A stretch of DNA of 64,000 nucleotides from Rostrohypoxylon terebratum (GCA_022497145.1 MU385952.1:44249-108248), one strand, 5' to 3'. Shown: positions 22,091 through 35,267, counted from the stretch's first letter. Notes: generated from the letters alone by a model not told the origin. Translations and numbers: made by a program.

Positions 22091-25000
22091 AAGATTGATT
22101 TAGAAGTTGGTTTAGGGGTTTGAGAAAAAAAATAAAATATTAATCTTGGTGGCCATTTCAAGCACATTAAGGTTGGAAAAATCTTACCATAAGAACGATC
22201 AATCACAAAGAGCACATGCTACCGTATACTTCGGTTTGACACTCCGTGGTCGGCGCTACTGAAAGGTTATTAGCAAAACAACTTAATAATATAGCCTATA
22301 AGAATTCCTTCGGCTCGATACGAACCCACTTGCACCTCCCGAGTACCGCTCCGACTGTATATCCAATGTGGAGGAGTTGTGGAGCCGACGTGCAGGAATC
22401 CGGGGCGACGATGGCAACCGGAGCGGCTCCAGGCGATCGTCAAAGGGAAATCCACAAGTCCGAGAAATTCTATTGGACGTGTGCTATCAATCGGATGAAC
22501 TCCATCTTGATTACCCAGGTACAGATTTTTTTTTCCAATATTAGGGGGACATTGTCTCCTTGCTTCCCAAAGCCCTCCCACTTTTAAAGTTGACAACTTG
22601 GACTACAAGATCGCACGTCGATTCCCCCATTATGGCACTTTTCTATTCTTGTTGATAAGTCTAAACCTTCACCGACTTTAGAAACCCAATGTTTTTTAGT
22701 CCGGCATCGCATAGGAGTCGCGGTGAAGACGACCGATGTCCAACAGGTGACGGTTGAAAGCAGACATCGTGAGTTAGCGCCAGTTGGGTCGCTCAGTGCT
22801 ACGGTTAATAGTGGCGACACAACATCGGCGGCATTACCATTGTGCACTAATACACAATAAGCGCGAATGTTCCTTTGGAGATAGCTAGGTTATAGCGTGA
22901 GAATGGAAGGACGAATGTTACTTCAATCTAACCATTTCCTAAGCAGGCAAGCTCGCCTAAATACCGTGCCGAGGGCCAATTGGAATCTGTGTCGAGTGGC
23001 ATATCAAACCCGATATTGGATTGACGATATCGCCAAGGTTAACACTTGGCGTTGCTATCGGTGTCTCTCTGCAATCTCCAATGCCGGATTGCAGCCAATG
23101 TAGGCCATCCATTCGGAACAGACGTAAAGGTCATCATGAAATGGCACCCTCAATGAACTTTCACGTCACTTTCCCATAGACAATCTACTCTTCGAAATAG
23201 CGATGTTGCCTTTAAGAGAAGAGGTAAAAAAAAAGAAAAAAAAGAAAAAAAAAAGAGGGTTACATATGAGATACCAATGCTATAGACAATCGCGCATGAT
23301 ATAAGTGGCGTGCTGAGAAACGGAAAAGATAGAAACCTGGCAACCGGTAAGGTACCTATCAATAACAAAGCTGCGTTGTCGGAATCCATTTTCCATCCCT
23401 TACCTAACCAGGTACTCCGATCCGATCATATATGCCCCAAATCATCCTGACTATCTCTTTGGTTGGCAGTTGGCTGCAGGAGTGTTTAAGGGGTAATAGC
23501 GTACCAACCTAGTATGCACGGATAACTGGAACCCAGACGCCCAGAGAAGTTAATCCAGACCAGCTCAGACTGTTTCTTGAACTCTATCTATAGAGAATCA
23601 TAGAGACATGGCAATTAGATATCGTAAAGTGTAGTACGGATGAAACATACCTAATATTTATGAAGAGGTCGTTGTGGACGGTTAGGGCTCGGCTTAGCGG
23701 AACACCTTTATAATAAACCTCTAGGTACATGGAAGTATTGAAGGGACATATGGATCAGCTACACTAAACACAACGGAATATCAAGAATGCCCATTGCAGA
23801 TGTCTATCTAACATATAATACCCTAAGAATTAAGTGATAGGCTACCGTGCGGATCTGTCATCTGGTAGACTAGGACGACCTAAACACCAAAAATTAGGCG
23901 GGACGGGTACTAAATATGGGCCACGATAGTTGTACCTAATGCAGGTGGTCCACCAACCAAATATTACGACTCTGTTTCATTTTATCGGACTTACCGAACC
24001 CATCATTTAAGCTTCGTTAAGTTAAGCTAAACAGCAATCAAACCACATATCCGCTTCGTTTCTTGACAGCCCTACTTTAGATCATGCAAGTCAACTTTTA
24101 AGTTGCCTATTAGCTGTCTACCTACCTTCGGGCAACGACTTAGATGCCCAGAGACCTCTAACAATGCTCTTTGCTGGAAATATCGTAGGTTCCAGTTTTC
24201 CGGAAGATCGACTCTTTAAATTAACTACCCGACACACCCGGCTTCTAGCTTCCGGTCCAAGTCGGTATCTCTACCTACTACGTAGTAGTGTAGGTATAGA
24301 AAAAAATGGAATAAAAGGAAGGCACCGACAGGCCTAATAGGAGTTGAACCTGAACTTCCTTTTATTCCACATCCAGTACCTGGTATAGGTACGGACAAAC
24401 TGTTTCGGGAACCCACCCTATGTCTGTCTTGCCCATTTATCTATCGAAAAGATGTACATACTCGAGTCTCAGAGCGCCCCACAGTAATGTGCCATTGATC
24501 GCCTTGGAATTTTCGACCGGCGAAGAAGCTCACGATGATCTATACCCCCACACGTATCCCGTGCCGTGCGATATCAATAATGTTTCAGCCCTACTGATGC
24601 CCGGCGGCGGCGGCGGGGCGGACTTTAGATTCCAGTGAAGAAAAGTTGGCTCAGCTGGAGGAATAAGATCGACGAAAAAGCAAGAGCATGGTTCTCCATA
24701 CTATTCGGGACCGAGTGATTTAAGACTTGACCTACCTACACTACCTATAGACAGCCACAGTCTTGGGGTGATTTCCTAATGACATTTTTTAAAGTGTGCT
24801 GCACATCAATCACGGCGTATTCTTAGTGCGTTGGCGGATATACACCCTAAAATGCATTTTTTCCTTCTTGAAGCCCCCCATCTACGCATCGCCGCCACTA
24901 GGACATGGCCAGAATAGAATTGGGGACTAAGCAATTGGTAAGAAGCTCGTTTAAAGTGCACAATCGGGGAACCTACACAATTCAGGTAAATCAGGCGTTA

Positions 25001-25845
25001 TTTTGTCGTTTTGATTCCGTGGCGTACACCATGTGCTGAATTCTGGTATGGTAGCGAGAGGGGATAGAAGTTCTTCTTCGGCCGTATGCCTCAAAGGTGG
25101 TAAGGCGGTTTTGTAGCACATATTGAGTCAGCACATTAGGTCAGCGTGGGGTTGATCATTACCTGTGGTGTTTCTTTTTATAGCCTGAGGCTGATGTCAG
25201 CTCCTTATTCCTTATCAAACAGCTGTTCAGGAATCCTTCAAGCTTCTACTCCTCAGCCCCCCCTGCCCCCACGCTATATCTCCAAACTCCTACATAGTAC
25301 GTGTTGGCGGCACTTACTATGTTTGTGAAACATGTGCAAGACAGTGCCGACAATCTCCTGAGAGTATCATATAGGGGCTTCTGCTAAAATGCACGAGCTG
25401 AGATTTTTATGTCGGGTTCTTATCATCCCAACCTAGGATCGATGCGGTTGGTACGGGTGAAGGGTCGCGTTAGAAACGGGATGTTGGTACTAAAACCCCT
25501 GATGCACGGTTTCGCAAGGTTTCATACTACTATTTCCGGCGAACCCATGTGTGCTCCACGCGAGGCTGGGGGAATCGATTCCTAGCTTCTAGTCCCCATA
25601 ATGTAACCAATTTTTCTAGATAGCACCGAAAATCCGCGACTCCGCCACGTTCGCGCACATATGCAGGGAGCTTCAAAAGTCACGGGTGTGTTTCTTCTCC
25701 TGGGCACGCCAACGAAATATGGAAGCTAGAAATGAAAGGAGCCGAATGCTTCGATATAGATATGAGGGAGTGTTTCCCGTGAGGATGTGGATGATTCCCC
25801 CTTAGATAGCCAAACATCGTCTTCCTCCCTGCCGCATTTTCAAGA
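22091..25845. other. long intergenic region, no gene recognised
   Basis: 3.7 kb. Short open stretches around 22246-22850 do not match any family I know and cannot be spliced into a longer protein. It holds A-runs near 23228-23255, a perfect inverted repeat at 24307-24369 and many AT-rich stretches. Relics of a decayed gene or transposon cannot be excluded. Confidence 0.45.
24307..24369. repeat. perfect 15-bp inverted repeat with 33-nt loop
   Basis: TGGAATAAAAGGAAG at 24307-24321 is the exact reverse complement of 24355-24369. The 33-nt loop is GC-richer than its surroundings. Confidence 0.85.
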
Positions 25846-27800
25846 TTGACGGCAGTTCAACATAACAAAATGCTTCTAACAAATCCATTCCTCACACTAA
25901 GTTGGGCATTAGCTCTGGGCTCCGTCTCAGCAGCCACGCCTCCGCCAAATCTTGCACTTGACGTGCGAAATGCACCAGGCTCATCAACGGAGGATACCCT
26001 TCTTGCGCTACGACGGTCTCTTGCAGGAATCAAGAGAGACACAATACTGAAGAATAGCACGACATTGGACAAGAGCTGGAATGGCGCAACATTGCTTAGC
26101 ATCGCGGCTTCAGACAGCACGAAGAGTGGTGTGTCGGTGAGCGCTGCCGTTGACATCACGTGTACGACATGCTACATCAAAGGCAATGCGACAGCACAGT
26201 TCTCAGTTGACGGCAAATTCAACGCGTCTCAGGCGCTCTCGAACTTCACAAGCGAGGTCAAGACCGAAGTCCTAAACACCACTGAGCAAGTCATCGACTC
26301 CATCGAGGACTACTTCCCAACCGTGATCCACAACCTCGCAGATGGCTTTGATTTGGATGACTTCGACTTCCCTCCCATCAACACTACCTTTGACATTGAC
26401 CTGCCGGATATCCCCGAATGCCATCTCCAGTTTCAGTTCGATGATTTGGAGATGTACTTCCTCATCGACACGGTACTTTCAGCTGGCGCCACTTACAACT
26501 TGAACCTGTTCTCCTCGAACACGCCTATCGGCATTTCAGCAGGCAATGACTTGTTCCTCGGCGTCGTCTTCTCCGTCGACCTAATCCTCAGCGTCAATGC
26601 CGAAATTGATGTAAGTAGCGGATTCCACATCAAGCTTGATGATGGCGTTGGCCTTGATATGTCACTATTCGGACGCAACGTTTCAAACATCATATTGTAA
26701 GTAAAACACACATCCATCTCAGAATCATCATAGAAATTCTAATGGTTCTGGATTTTAAAGCAATGGAGCCGAGTTCGAGTTCCTCCCCGTGACGATCGAA
26801 GGAGCAGGCGGTCTGATGAAAGCCGTGCTCCGTCTCGGAGTGAAAGCAGGCTTCGAGCTTGAAACTCCTGGTGTTACGATCCCAAGTTTCTCCTTCTCGA
26901 CCAAAGCCAGCGCTGGTGTGGGTGTCAGCGTCTGGGCCGACATTGCCGAGTTCGCAACCAACGTGACCGCAGCACCCGCAGGAGACGAGGACGGCTGTGC
27001 CTTGAAGATGGAACAGACGTACCAATTCGCCCTTGGCGCTGCCGCCGGAGCCACGCTCGCTATCGGCGCGGAGACGTGGGGCCCTTCTCCGAACACGAAT
27101 ATCCCTATCTTCTACACTACGATCGCCAATGTTTGCGCCATCGGAAAGACGACGACTACCACCACTACCGTGTCCACTCCGGCCGTGAGTGCTAGAGCTG
27201 ACCAGAGCTTGACACCCACGACCCTTACCTCGAAGGCTACCTTCACAGGTATAGCTTGTTTGACTACCGGCTTGGTGAACTGCCCAGCGTCCCTGCAGAC
27301 AACGACCAAGGTCACCAGCACCCTGACCTACATCACATCGGTGGCTTCAGGCGTAGAGGTCACCTTCCCCGCGTCCACTGGAACCGGCGTCGCAACACCT
27401 GTTGCCTTCGGCACGAACAGGAAGTCCGTCGACGCTACATCAGGGTCTCCCGTATCATACACGCCGCCGCCGCCGACGGCGTCTCCATCTTCAGGAGACT
27501 CCACCGTATCCGCCGAGCACCCGCTAGGCGAAGTCGGCGGTGTCGACAAGAGGATCATCATCGGCGTCTGTGTCGGTCTCGGTGTTCCGGTGCTCATCGG
27601 AATCGCCGTTGGTATCTTGTAAGTTCCCTTCCCCCTTAAACCGAACCTTCTCAACACATTTGCTAACAGCTTCTTGTAGTGTCTGCCAGAAGCGCAGGAG
27701 ATACGCATCGGTTCCTAAGGGCGACCCGGTCTACCTCGGGCAACCTCAGCCGTACGAGAGTAGTCGGGAGTCGAAGAATAGGATCGTCACGAGTCATTAA
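25846..27800 (+). CDS. secreted-ectodomain type I membrane protein, unknown function
   Basis: Three exons, 25846-26696, 26761-27618 and 27680-27800, give 609 residues in one frame. A signal peptide follows the second Met at 25870 (LLTNPFLTLSWALALGSVSA), so translation may start there. The ectodomain has many N-glycosylation sequons, a TCTTC cysteine cluster and Asp-rich patches (DLDDFDFPP), then a Thr/Ser/Pro-rich stalk (TTTTTTTVSTP, YTPPPPTASPSS). One transmembrane segment (IIIGVCVGLGVPVLIGIAVGIF) is followed by a basic stop-transfer QKRRRY and a short cytoplasmic tail. This build is like cell-wall sensor or adhesin-type proteins, but I do not recognise the ectodomain family. The exon 2/3 junction falls at the end of the membrane segment. 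Confidence 0.8.
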
Positions 27801-28068
27801 GGGTCTGGAGAGTTATGATATCCCACACAGTTGATTTATAGGCTGTAAAGGCGTTCGGGTTTATGTTATGAGTTTTGATATCCAATGAATGACATTTTGA
27901 GATTTTAATGGCATAATTTCTTATATTCGATGATACAAGATAGCGAGTGTGATTAAAAAAAAAGAGAGAGAAATGCTTACTTAAACTAACCTTCCCCCTT
28001 CCCTTTCAGCATTCAACTCGTATTCTTATATCATGAAGTGTCCTCAAAGAAGAGCATTCGAGTGGGGA

Positions 28069-29263
28069 TTATTTGGCAATCGTGACGGTTTCCTCTGTTT
28101 TACTAGACTGTAAATGGTCGAAATCGCCCTCGGAACCTAATGTTGTAGCTTGGCTGTTTAGGCCTTCTTGGACACGTGATGCCTGAAGTCCACGGCGGTG
28201 GAATGTGTTTATGATTGGCGTGGGTCCGCTGTGAGAAAGTCTCTGCTTGATAGACTGAGGAGCTAGCCAGGATATCACTGGTCGGATCGTGGGTAGACAA
28301 CAACAGACGACTCCGATTTGTATTTCGACTGCAGACCACACGCCGGCAGCAGTGAAAGATCCTAGGGGTATTGTGTTAATGGAAAGACAATATATGGATT
28401 TGATAGGTACTTTTCAATGGTAGAAACATACATGATGGATCTCTCAGATCTACGGATATGAGGGAGTAAACTCGGAAACAGCTTGCCACGATGACGAATG
28501 ACCCCAAAGCAAAAAGGCCGCTGATGGCAAATTTGGTATGCCAAGGAAGATTCAGGTGCCATATTTCGCGCATAGGGAGACATAATAGGAGTAAATCGGT
28601 AAGGATATTGGGGATAGAAATACCGATATAAAACCACCTTGAATTGACGCATGTAGTGTGTGCATTATAGTTAGGGAAAATGTAATCCCAAAATCCCTGA
28701 ACTGGAATACAACTGAAGATCGAGACGAGAACGACCGACACACCCCACATAATGAACGCGACGGTTAGGATCATGGTACCGTGAAGCACGAGGCGCGTGG
28801 GAAACAATTGTCGGTATAGGGTTATGATAGATAATTTGACAAATGTAAAGCCGATGCCGTAAAAGATTTCCGCAACAAAAAGATGGATCATGAGTAAGCG
28901 AACACTGGGTAACGGCACAAATTCGATATGTAAACCGAGGCCAAAGTGAACTGCTCGGCAATATCAATTAATTCAGGTTAGTTTATTTTGCAGGACATAG
29001 AGCTATATGAAATATAATAGGATGAATAGCTCGCCTGCTGCTATCACCATGGCAGACGAGACCGTTGAGAGGACTAGGCTAGTAATAGCTAGGTAGTCAG
29101 ACACAACAAGTCTTGATTGTCTGATGCGCCGGGATGCAAGACGCAGGGTCAACGCGACGAATGCGAGAACCATACAAGGTGCGATGGCTCTAATAGCTTG
29201 CCAGCGGGAGTCGTCAGTGTAATGAGCTGGAAGAGCTTGTGATGATTGTGAGGAGGCGGCCAT
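28069..29263 (-). CDS. SAT4/rhodopsin-domain integral membrane protein, possibly disrupted
   Basis: Fungal seven-helix membrane protein of the SAT4 (Pth11-related, rhodopsin-like) family. Exon 1 from 29263 (IAPCMVLAFVALTLRLASRRI, SDYLAITSLVLSTV), exon 2 28950-28432 (GIGFTFVKLSIITLYRQLFP, the signature W-G-x(5)-L..FSCIPVQGFWD, CVNSRWFYIGISIPNILTDLLLLCLP), last exon from 28361 (VWSAVEIQIGVVCCCLPTIRP) to 28069. Joining exon 1 to exon 2 in frame requires a GC donor at 29034-29033 (CAG|GCGAGC). Joining exon 2 to the last exon at the natural borders (intron 28362-28431) makes codon T|GA, a stop, where the family often has Trp (TGG). An alternative acceptor inside the exon (CTGCAG, near 28330) avoids the stop but deletes the conserved segment before EIQIG. 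Either a mutated gene or unusual splicing. Confidence 0.75.
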
Positions 29264-30951
29264 CGCTGGTTAATGCCTGCGTTGAGGTTTGGTCTGGAGT
29301 GATATCGATGTTTGTAAGATCTCATCCTTAGAATGACCGATCAGAGACCATTATATAAACAAGATAATTACCAAGCAGGTACGACATGGCGATCGTTTTT
29401 CGGTCTACGACGAGGCTCTCAGCCGAGTTGTAAACCTTTGCCAACCCCATCCAGACGAAGCCTCAATACGAAGGTAAATATAAGTTCTCACAGAATAGCC
29501 TCGAGCTTTGCGTATGATTGAAATGGACTGATAGTTGAGGCTTTTTGAATATCACCGAAATAACCCCTCGATTTCTGATTACTATCTTTGGCGGAATGGG
29601 TTACAGTGTCAGGTTATAAAGAGACGGGAACACATGTGGTAACTGGAATGGAAACGTTCTTCTGTTCAATAGGCTCATAGGGCGGGGATATACCCCGCTG
29701 GTAAACCATCGATCAATCTATTGAACACCGACATCACCGACATTGACGTGATCTATGGTACCAGTCATTGAGCACACACTCGTGAGTGGCGCAGACTCAG
29801 TGAGGTGACAGTACGTGTGGCAGTGAGTCGCAATTTGCTGAGAATGTCGGATGTGGTGTGCCGGCGAATTTGGTGGCGTCCTCAGCCTATAAATTATGAT
29901 ATCTCTAGAGCTGTCAGCGAGACGTACCCCTGAACGCAATTTTAGTGACTTGATATACATTGCGTATATAGATACAAGAATTCTCAGAATCTTTGATATA
30001 CTCATGTTTGTGTCGTGATTGACTCCCGATGCACTTCGTATTAGATTCTGATATTCGTGGGTTCTCGGTGTTCCCCTATTTTGAGATTGGATAATAATTG
30101 CGTTCCATGGTCAACGATTGAATTTTGAGGGTCTGAGGAAGAGGCTGATTTCTAATAATAGTTCATCCACCCGGTAAAGGAAGTATAGCACATATTATAT
30201 AAAGTCTACAGACTGTCATTTCAAAAGTCTTGAGAATGTTACTTGCGATCGTTTTCCCTCCCATTCGAAAGTGTCGAATAATTGAAGTCAGGGTTGAAAG
30301 TAAACTGACGAACGCCAATGCCAAGACTGCGATGACGATTGAAACTTCAGGTAAGCTGTCAAGCTGTCAAGCCTCAATGAGGGGTACTTGAGCCACTAAT
30401 TACCCCAATCTAGCTGTGGCTTCCGTTGTGAATGCCTAAATCAGAAAATCAGAACTGAGGCAGGCTGCAGGCACACTGGCTGTTCATTGATTTTATGAGG
30501 CAGTCACATACCGGCGTTCGCCTGACAAGGGGAAAGCACATGCTCCCTGTCGCCGAGACAACTTGGAGGTCCCACAAAATTTTGCCCCGAAAGAGCGCCA
30601 TTATTCCCATTATTCTCCATTTTCTCTGCTAGCGTCCAGGGCTGACCGATACTTTATCTCCTCCTGCTCCTCCATTTTATCTTCGCTAGTAATAGAGGGG
30701 GTGTAATCAAACATCATTCGATCACCACTGCTGCACATGTCGCTGTTGCTAATACGATTTGCTCGATTTGCTAGATTTGCTCGATAGTACCGGACACTCG
30801 GCTTGCCTTTCTATTGGCAGTTGAATTTTTTTCGAGACTTACTCGAACATCTTTGCATCTCATCCACAGCATCGGTACTATCAGCAACTAACCACCAATA
30901 AATCAATCTTCACCTCCCTTCCAAAAAAAAAAAAAAAATCCACCTTCCACC
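29264..30951. other. intergenic, divergent promoter region
   Basis: No gene seen in 1.7 kb. It separates the divergent SAT4-type and CBS/PB1 genes. The stretch just before 30952 is pyrimidine-rich with a run of A (30927-30941), as is common in fungal 5' leaders. Confidence 0.5.
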
Positions 30952-33082
30952 ATGTCCGGCACAATGAGAGGCACCCCGAGTCGCAACCAGAATCGCGGCG
31001 GACGAGATCCATTTGGAGGATCTGCTAGTCCTGCCAATTCGAATATTCCTAGACCTGTCCTCGAGACTCACGGCCACCAACCTGCACCGAGCGATGCCGC
31101 CTCCGGAATTAGCGCAAGTAGACAGAAGCAGAGCAAACGAGATGAGGTATACGACGTCATGTCTAATACTACCTAGGTTATTGGATGCTGACCTTGGTCA
31201 TTAGGCAATCCGAAAGAAGCTGGAGAGCGACCTCTCCAAGAAGAAGCATCTCACCGGCCGAGCTCGACATTCGCGCAAAGCCCCGCCCGGAACCGTTCTC
31301 GCTCTGAAGCCTAGTCCTGCCCTCCAGATCAAGCCGGGCACCACTGTCGCCGAGGCGGCCCAGCTGATGGCAGCCAAGAGGGAGGATTGTGTGCTAGTGA
31401 CCGACGACGATGACAGAATCGCTGGTATCTTTACAGCCAAGGACTTGGCTTTCCGAGTCGTCGGTGAGAACCAGAAGGCCACCAATGTTACTATCGCCGA
31501 AATCATGACTACGAATCCCCTTTGCGCTCGCACCGACACCAGCGCCACCGAGGCTCTCGACCTCATGGTTCGCAGAGGTTTCAGACATTTGCCTGTTATG
31601 GACGAGAACCAAGACATCTCGGGTATCCTCGATATCACGAAATGCTTCTACGACGCTATGGAAAAGCTTGAGCGCGCGTACGCATCTTCGACAAAGCTCT
31701 ATGCCGCTTTGGAAGGTGTGCAGTCCGAGTTAGGCGCCAGCCAACCTCAGCAGATTATCCAGTACGTCGAGGCGCTGCGCCACAAGATGTCTGGGCCAAC
31801 TCTAGAGAGTGTCCTGAACGGCACGCCGCCTGTGACAGTCACTGTCAAGACTACCGTGAAAGAGGCGGCGGTGTTGATGAAGAATGAGCGTACCACCGCC
31901 GTGCTAGTCGAAGACCAAGGTCAGATTACGGGTATCTTCACAAGCAAGGATGTGGTATTGCGAGTTATCGCTCCTGGCCTAGACCCCAGGACTTGCAGTG
32001 TCGTTCGTGTCATGACGCCGCACCCCGATTTCGCCCCCATGGACATGAGCATCCAGGCTGCTCTTCGAAAGATGCATGGTTAGTTGCTAATCTACTAAAT
32101 ATCGTGAAAAATCTCGGCCTTGAGCTAACACTATATAGATGGTCACTACCTTAACCTCCCGGTTATGAATGACCAGGGTGAAATTGTCGGCATGGTCGAT
32201 GTGCTGAAGCTGACCTACAAGACACTTGAGCAGATCAACACTATGGGGACATCGGGCGATAGCGAAGGGCCAGCATGGAACAAATTCTGGCTCTCACTTG
32301 ACAATGAGACCGAGTCAATGGTTTCTGGCGAGGGAAGTCACCATCACGGTGGCACTATGGTATCTCGGTCTGTATTGTCCCCTGATGCCCAGCGTGAACG
32401 TATGAACGATTTGGTGGCGCCTGGTGATAGTGCCTCCCATGTGGGCAACGAATCGCCGGTGCATTCCTCGCTTGCTCATCACCAGCCAGCGGATACACCG
32501 TTCGCGTTCAAATTCAAGGCCCCGAGTGGCCGCGTTCATCGATTACAGATCATTGCGAGCGACGGCATCGAGAAATTTGTTGAGAGCGTAGTAGGTAAGC
32601 TCGGCAGTGAAGCGGAAGCCATCGGCGGGGCACCAACAGTCGAGGATGGCAGACTGAGCCCCGGCGGCTTCGCCCTGAGCTACCTAGATGATGAAGGCGA
32701 CACAGTGAGCATCACGACCGACCAAGACCTCTTGGAAGCGATCTTGCTTGCACGACACAACCATCGCGAGAAGGTTGATCTTTTCGTACACGACCCCGAA
32801 AAGCCGCCTGTTGCCGCCACTCAGCCCGAAGTAATGACTCCGGCCGCAAGCTCGGCTCCCTCCGGCATTCATCGTAGACGCCACACTCATGACGACGAAG
32901 AAGAGGAGGAGAGCGATGAGGACTATGCGACAGCAAGGCGTCGTAAGAGAAGCAGTGCCTACATCGAGCCGGACCAGATCATCGCCGGCGTGCCTAACGA
33001 GTTACTACTCCCCGGTGCTATCGTCGCGCTCGCAGTAGTCATCGTAGGGGTTTTCACCATCTCAAGAGCAACTAGCCGGTAA
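30952..33082 (+). CDS. CBS and PB1 domain protein (Mug70-like)
   Basis: Exons 30952-31146, 31205-32078 and 32139-33082 give 670 residues. N-terminal 65 residues are disordered. Four CBS motifs follow, about residues 102-157, 160-225, 273-330 and 335-395 (for example GIFTAKDLAFRVV, FRHLPVMDENQDISGILDI, GIFTSKDVVLRVI, LNLPVMNDQGEIVGMVDV); these typically bind adenine nucleotides. A PB1 domain spans about 478-574 (FAFKFKAPSGRVHRL, LSYLDDEGDTVSITTDQDLLEA), a protein-interaction fold. A hydrophobic C-terminal segment (LLLPGAIVALAVVIVGVFTI) near residue 645 predicts a tail anchor. Same layout as the S. pombe Mug70 family; exact role in filamentous fungi is not established here. Confidence 0.92.
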
Positions 33083-33564
33083 AACGTTTTCGTCGAGAGT
33101 TGAAGCATGGCCAATGGGAGTTTGCAAGTGCAAAGAGGAAAGGGGAAAGAGGAAAGGGGAACGCGAGTCGGGGGATGTAGATACTTATGCCCAATTCTTA
33201 TGACGACTAGACTACTTTGACTTAGTAATAGCTAACTTATACCTCCCCCTGTTTGAAATTACTCGATTCATCTACATTCTACCATCTTTACCAAATTTCA
33301 CGTGCAAAACTTGACGTCATTGAAGCATTCCATGTCCGTCAATATCCATAATAAGGGGGGAAATCGCAATCGTAGCGCACGGGGCAATTACGTATTGTAG
33401 AGAATTAACGTTAAATCAAATTGTGGGTCGGCGCGGGATTACGTTGTGCCTTACCAGACCCCTGTCAATTGAATCTTGAATCTTGCATCAAATCAATTGG
33501 AGAAAAAAGTCGCGATTGAGCTTCGTAAGACTATATACACACCACGACAGCGATCGTCGTGACT
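33083..33564. other. intergenic, promoter of uS2m gene
   Basis: About 480 bp; no gene seen. A purine-rich stretch near 33120-33165 follows the CBS/PB1 stop. Confidence 0.5.
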
Positions 33565-34920
33565 ATGATTATAAGAGACCTGGGTGTTCGCCATGGTAAG
33601 TCGTGTATTGTCATATATTTATACGAACATTAACCATGAGGTTCGTAAATACAAACGGGAGTTAACGTCATAATTCAGCCCGCAAGGCATTGGCAGCCCC
33701 TCTTCGCCAGGCCTGCCTCCGCTGTCTCTCCACGGAACAGAACCCAACCTCGACGTCGGCAGGCGTAAATGGGATATCCGACGCCGACCTCGCCGCTGCC
33801 GCCGCCGCCCTCGAAACCCCTACCTCCACCGCCACCGCCGAACCCCCTGCCATCTTCACAGCGAACGCCCGCCCATCCCCGCGGAGGAAGAAGCCCGATG
33901 TGGAGGATACGACGGTGGAGAGGTATAAGCTGAAGTGGGCGATGAAGAACACTGTCGGCCGGTACGGAGCGCATGTGCAGCGCACGTACCGGCCCGGAGA
34001 CGTGTTCCGCAACCCGCCGGGGCCGAAGGACGTCACGCTGGAGCTGCTGATGGCCTCGCAAGCACACATGGGCCACCACGCGTCGCTGTGGAACCCAGCG
34101 AACGCGCGGTACATATTCGGCGTGCGCGAGGGCATCCACATCATCTCGCTGGAGCAGACGGCGGCGCACCTGCGTCGCGCGGCCCGCGTCGTGGAGGAGG
34201 TGGCGTACCGCGGCGGCATCATCCTCTTCGTCGGCACGCGCCAGGGACACATGCAGATCGTGACGCAGGCCGCGCGGCTCGCGGGCGCCTGCCACTTATT
34301 CAACAAGTGGACGCCGGGCTCCATCACGAACAGCGAGGTCATTCTGGAGGGTATACCCATGCAGATCGTGGACGAGTATGACCAGCCCGTGCTGGGCTTC
34401 GAGAAGCACTTGCAGGACCGACGGGCGTTGATCCCGGATCTGGTTGTGTGTCTCAACCCGTTGGAGAACTTCACGTTGTTGCACGAGTGCTCGCTGGTCA
34501 ATGTGCCGACGATTGGCGTTATTGATACGAACACGGAACCCACGTGGGTTACATATGCTATCCCGGCGAATGATGACAGGTACGTTTCTGCCTCCATTCC
34601 CCTACAATGTGGGATTTGATATCCTACATGTTTTGTTCCAAGTTGATAGCATTGATGCTAACAAATTCAATAGTTTACGATGTTTAGCTGTCATCGGCAG
34701 CGTTCTCGGCCGAGCGGGCGAGACTGGCCAGAAGCGGCGCAAGCAGGACGTTAAAAAGGGCATTGTGACATGGAAGACGCCGCTCGACGTCGAGAAGTTC
34801 ATGAAATTGCAGGTGGATATACAAAAAAGAAAGGCCTGGCAGGCTGCCGAAGACGCCGAGGGGACAGAAAACGGCGCTTCTTCATCCGCTTCCCCAAGCG
34901 AACCCTGGCCCACTCTCTAG
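33565..34920 (+). CDS. MRP4: mitochondrial small-subunit ribosomal protein uS2m
   Basis: Component of the mitochondrial 37S ribosomal subunit. Exons 33565-33595, 33679-34579 and 34674-34920 give 392 residues. The tiny first exon is needed: it supplies MIIRDLGVRHARKALAAPLR, an Arg-rich, acid-poor presequence typical of mitochondrial import, and keeps frame with the second exon. uS2 signatures are visible: LLMASQAHMGHHASLWNP, YIFGVREGIHIISLEQTAAHLRRAA, ILFVGTR, AGACHLFNKWTPGSITN, DLVVCLNPLENFTLLHECSLVNVPTIGVIDTNTEP. The last exon begins at SLRCLAVIGSVLGRAGE and ends with a variable charged tail. Gene symbol follows the yeast orthologue. Confidence 0.94.
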
Positions 34921-35267
34921 TCCGAGGTCGAACCTCAGTTGAGAGCATAAATTACCCGTATTGTACATGAAAATCAAATAGGAGGTCATCATCACCCACA
35001 AACTCAAGTAGTAAAGTCATATGAAGACCAACATAGACGTCATCTGTATAAAATAGTACATCCGAGTAACGGGTTTGACTAAATATGAGAATTAATCATC
35101 GACGATCCGTCTGTATGTAACGTGATATATGAGATAGATTCTATTGCAAAATCTGCCTCGGATCTAATATCCTTAAATTAACCTAACCCGCTCTCCGTAA
35201 TGCTGTTCCAATTATTTGGGTATCCAATGCGAAAATGTCTAAATTTGATGTGTATATAGAATCGACG
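34921..35267. other. intergenic between convergent genes
   Basis: 3' flanks of the uS2m and Spt10-like genes, which face each other. Nothing else seen. Confidence 0.6.

Noticed and set aside
22246..22850. Short open stretches with patches that look protein-like
   Set aside because: Frames change every 60-80 codons, no family recognised, and no splice signals join them.
24321..24355. Loop of the inverted repeat resembles a tRNA T-arm on the minus strand (GGTTCAACTCC)
   Set aside because: No acceptor, D or anticodon arm can be formed around it.
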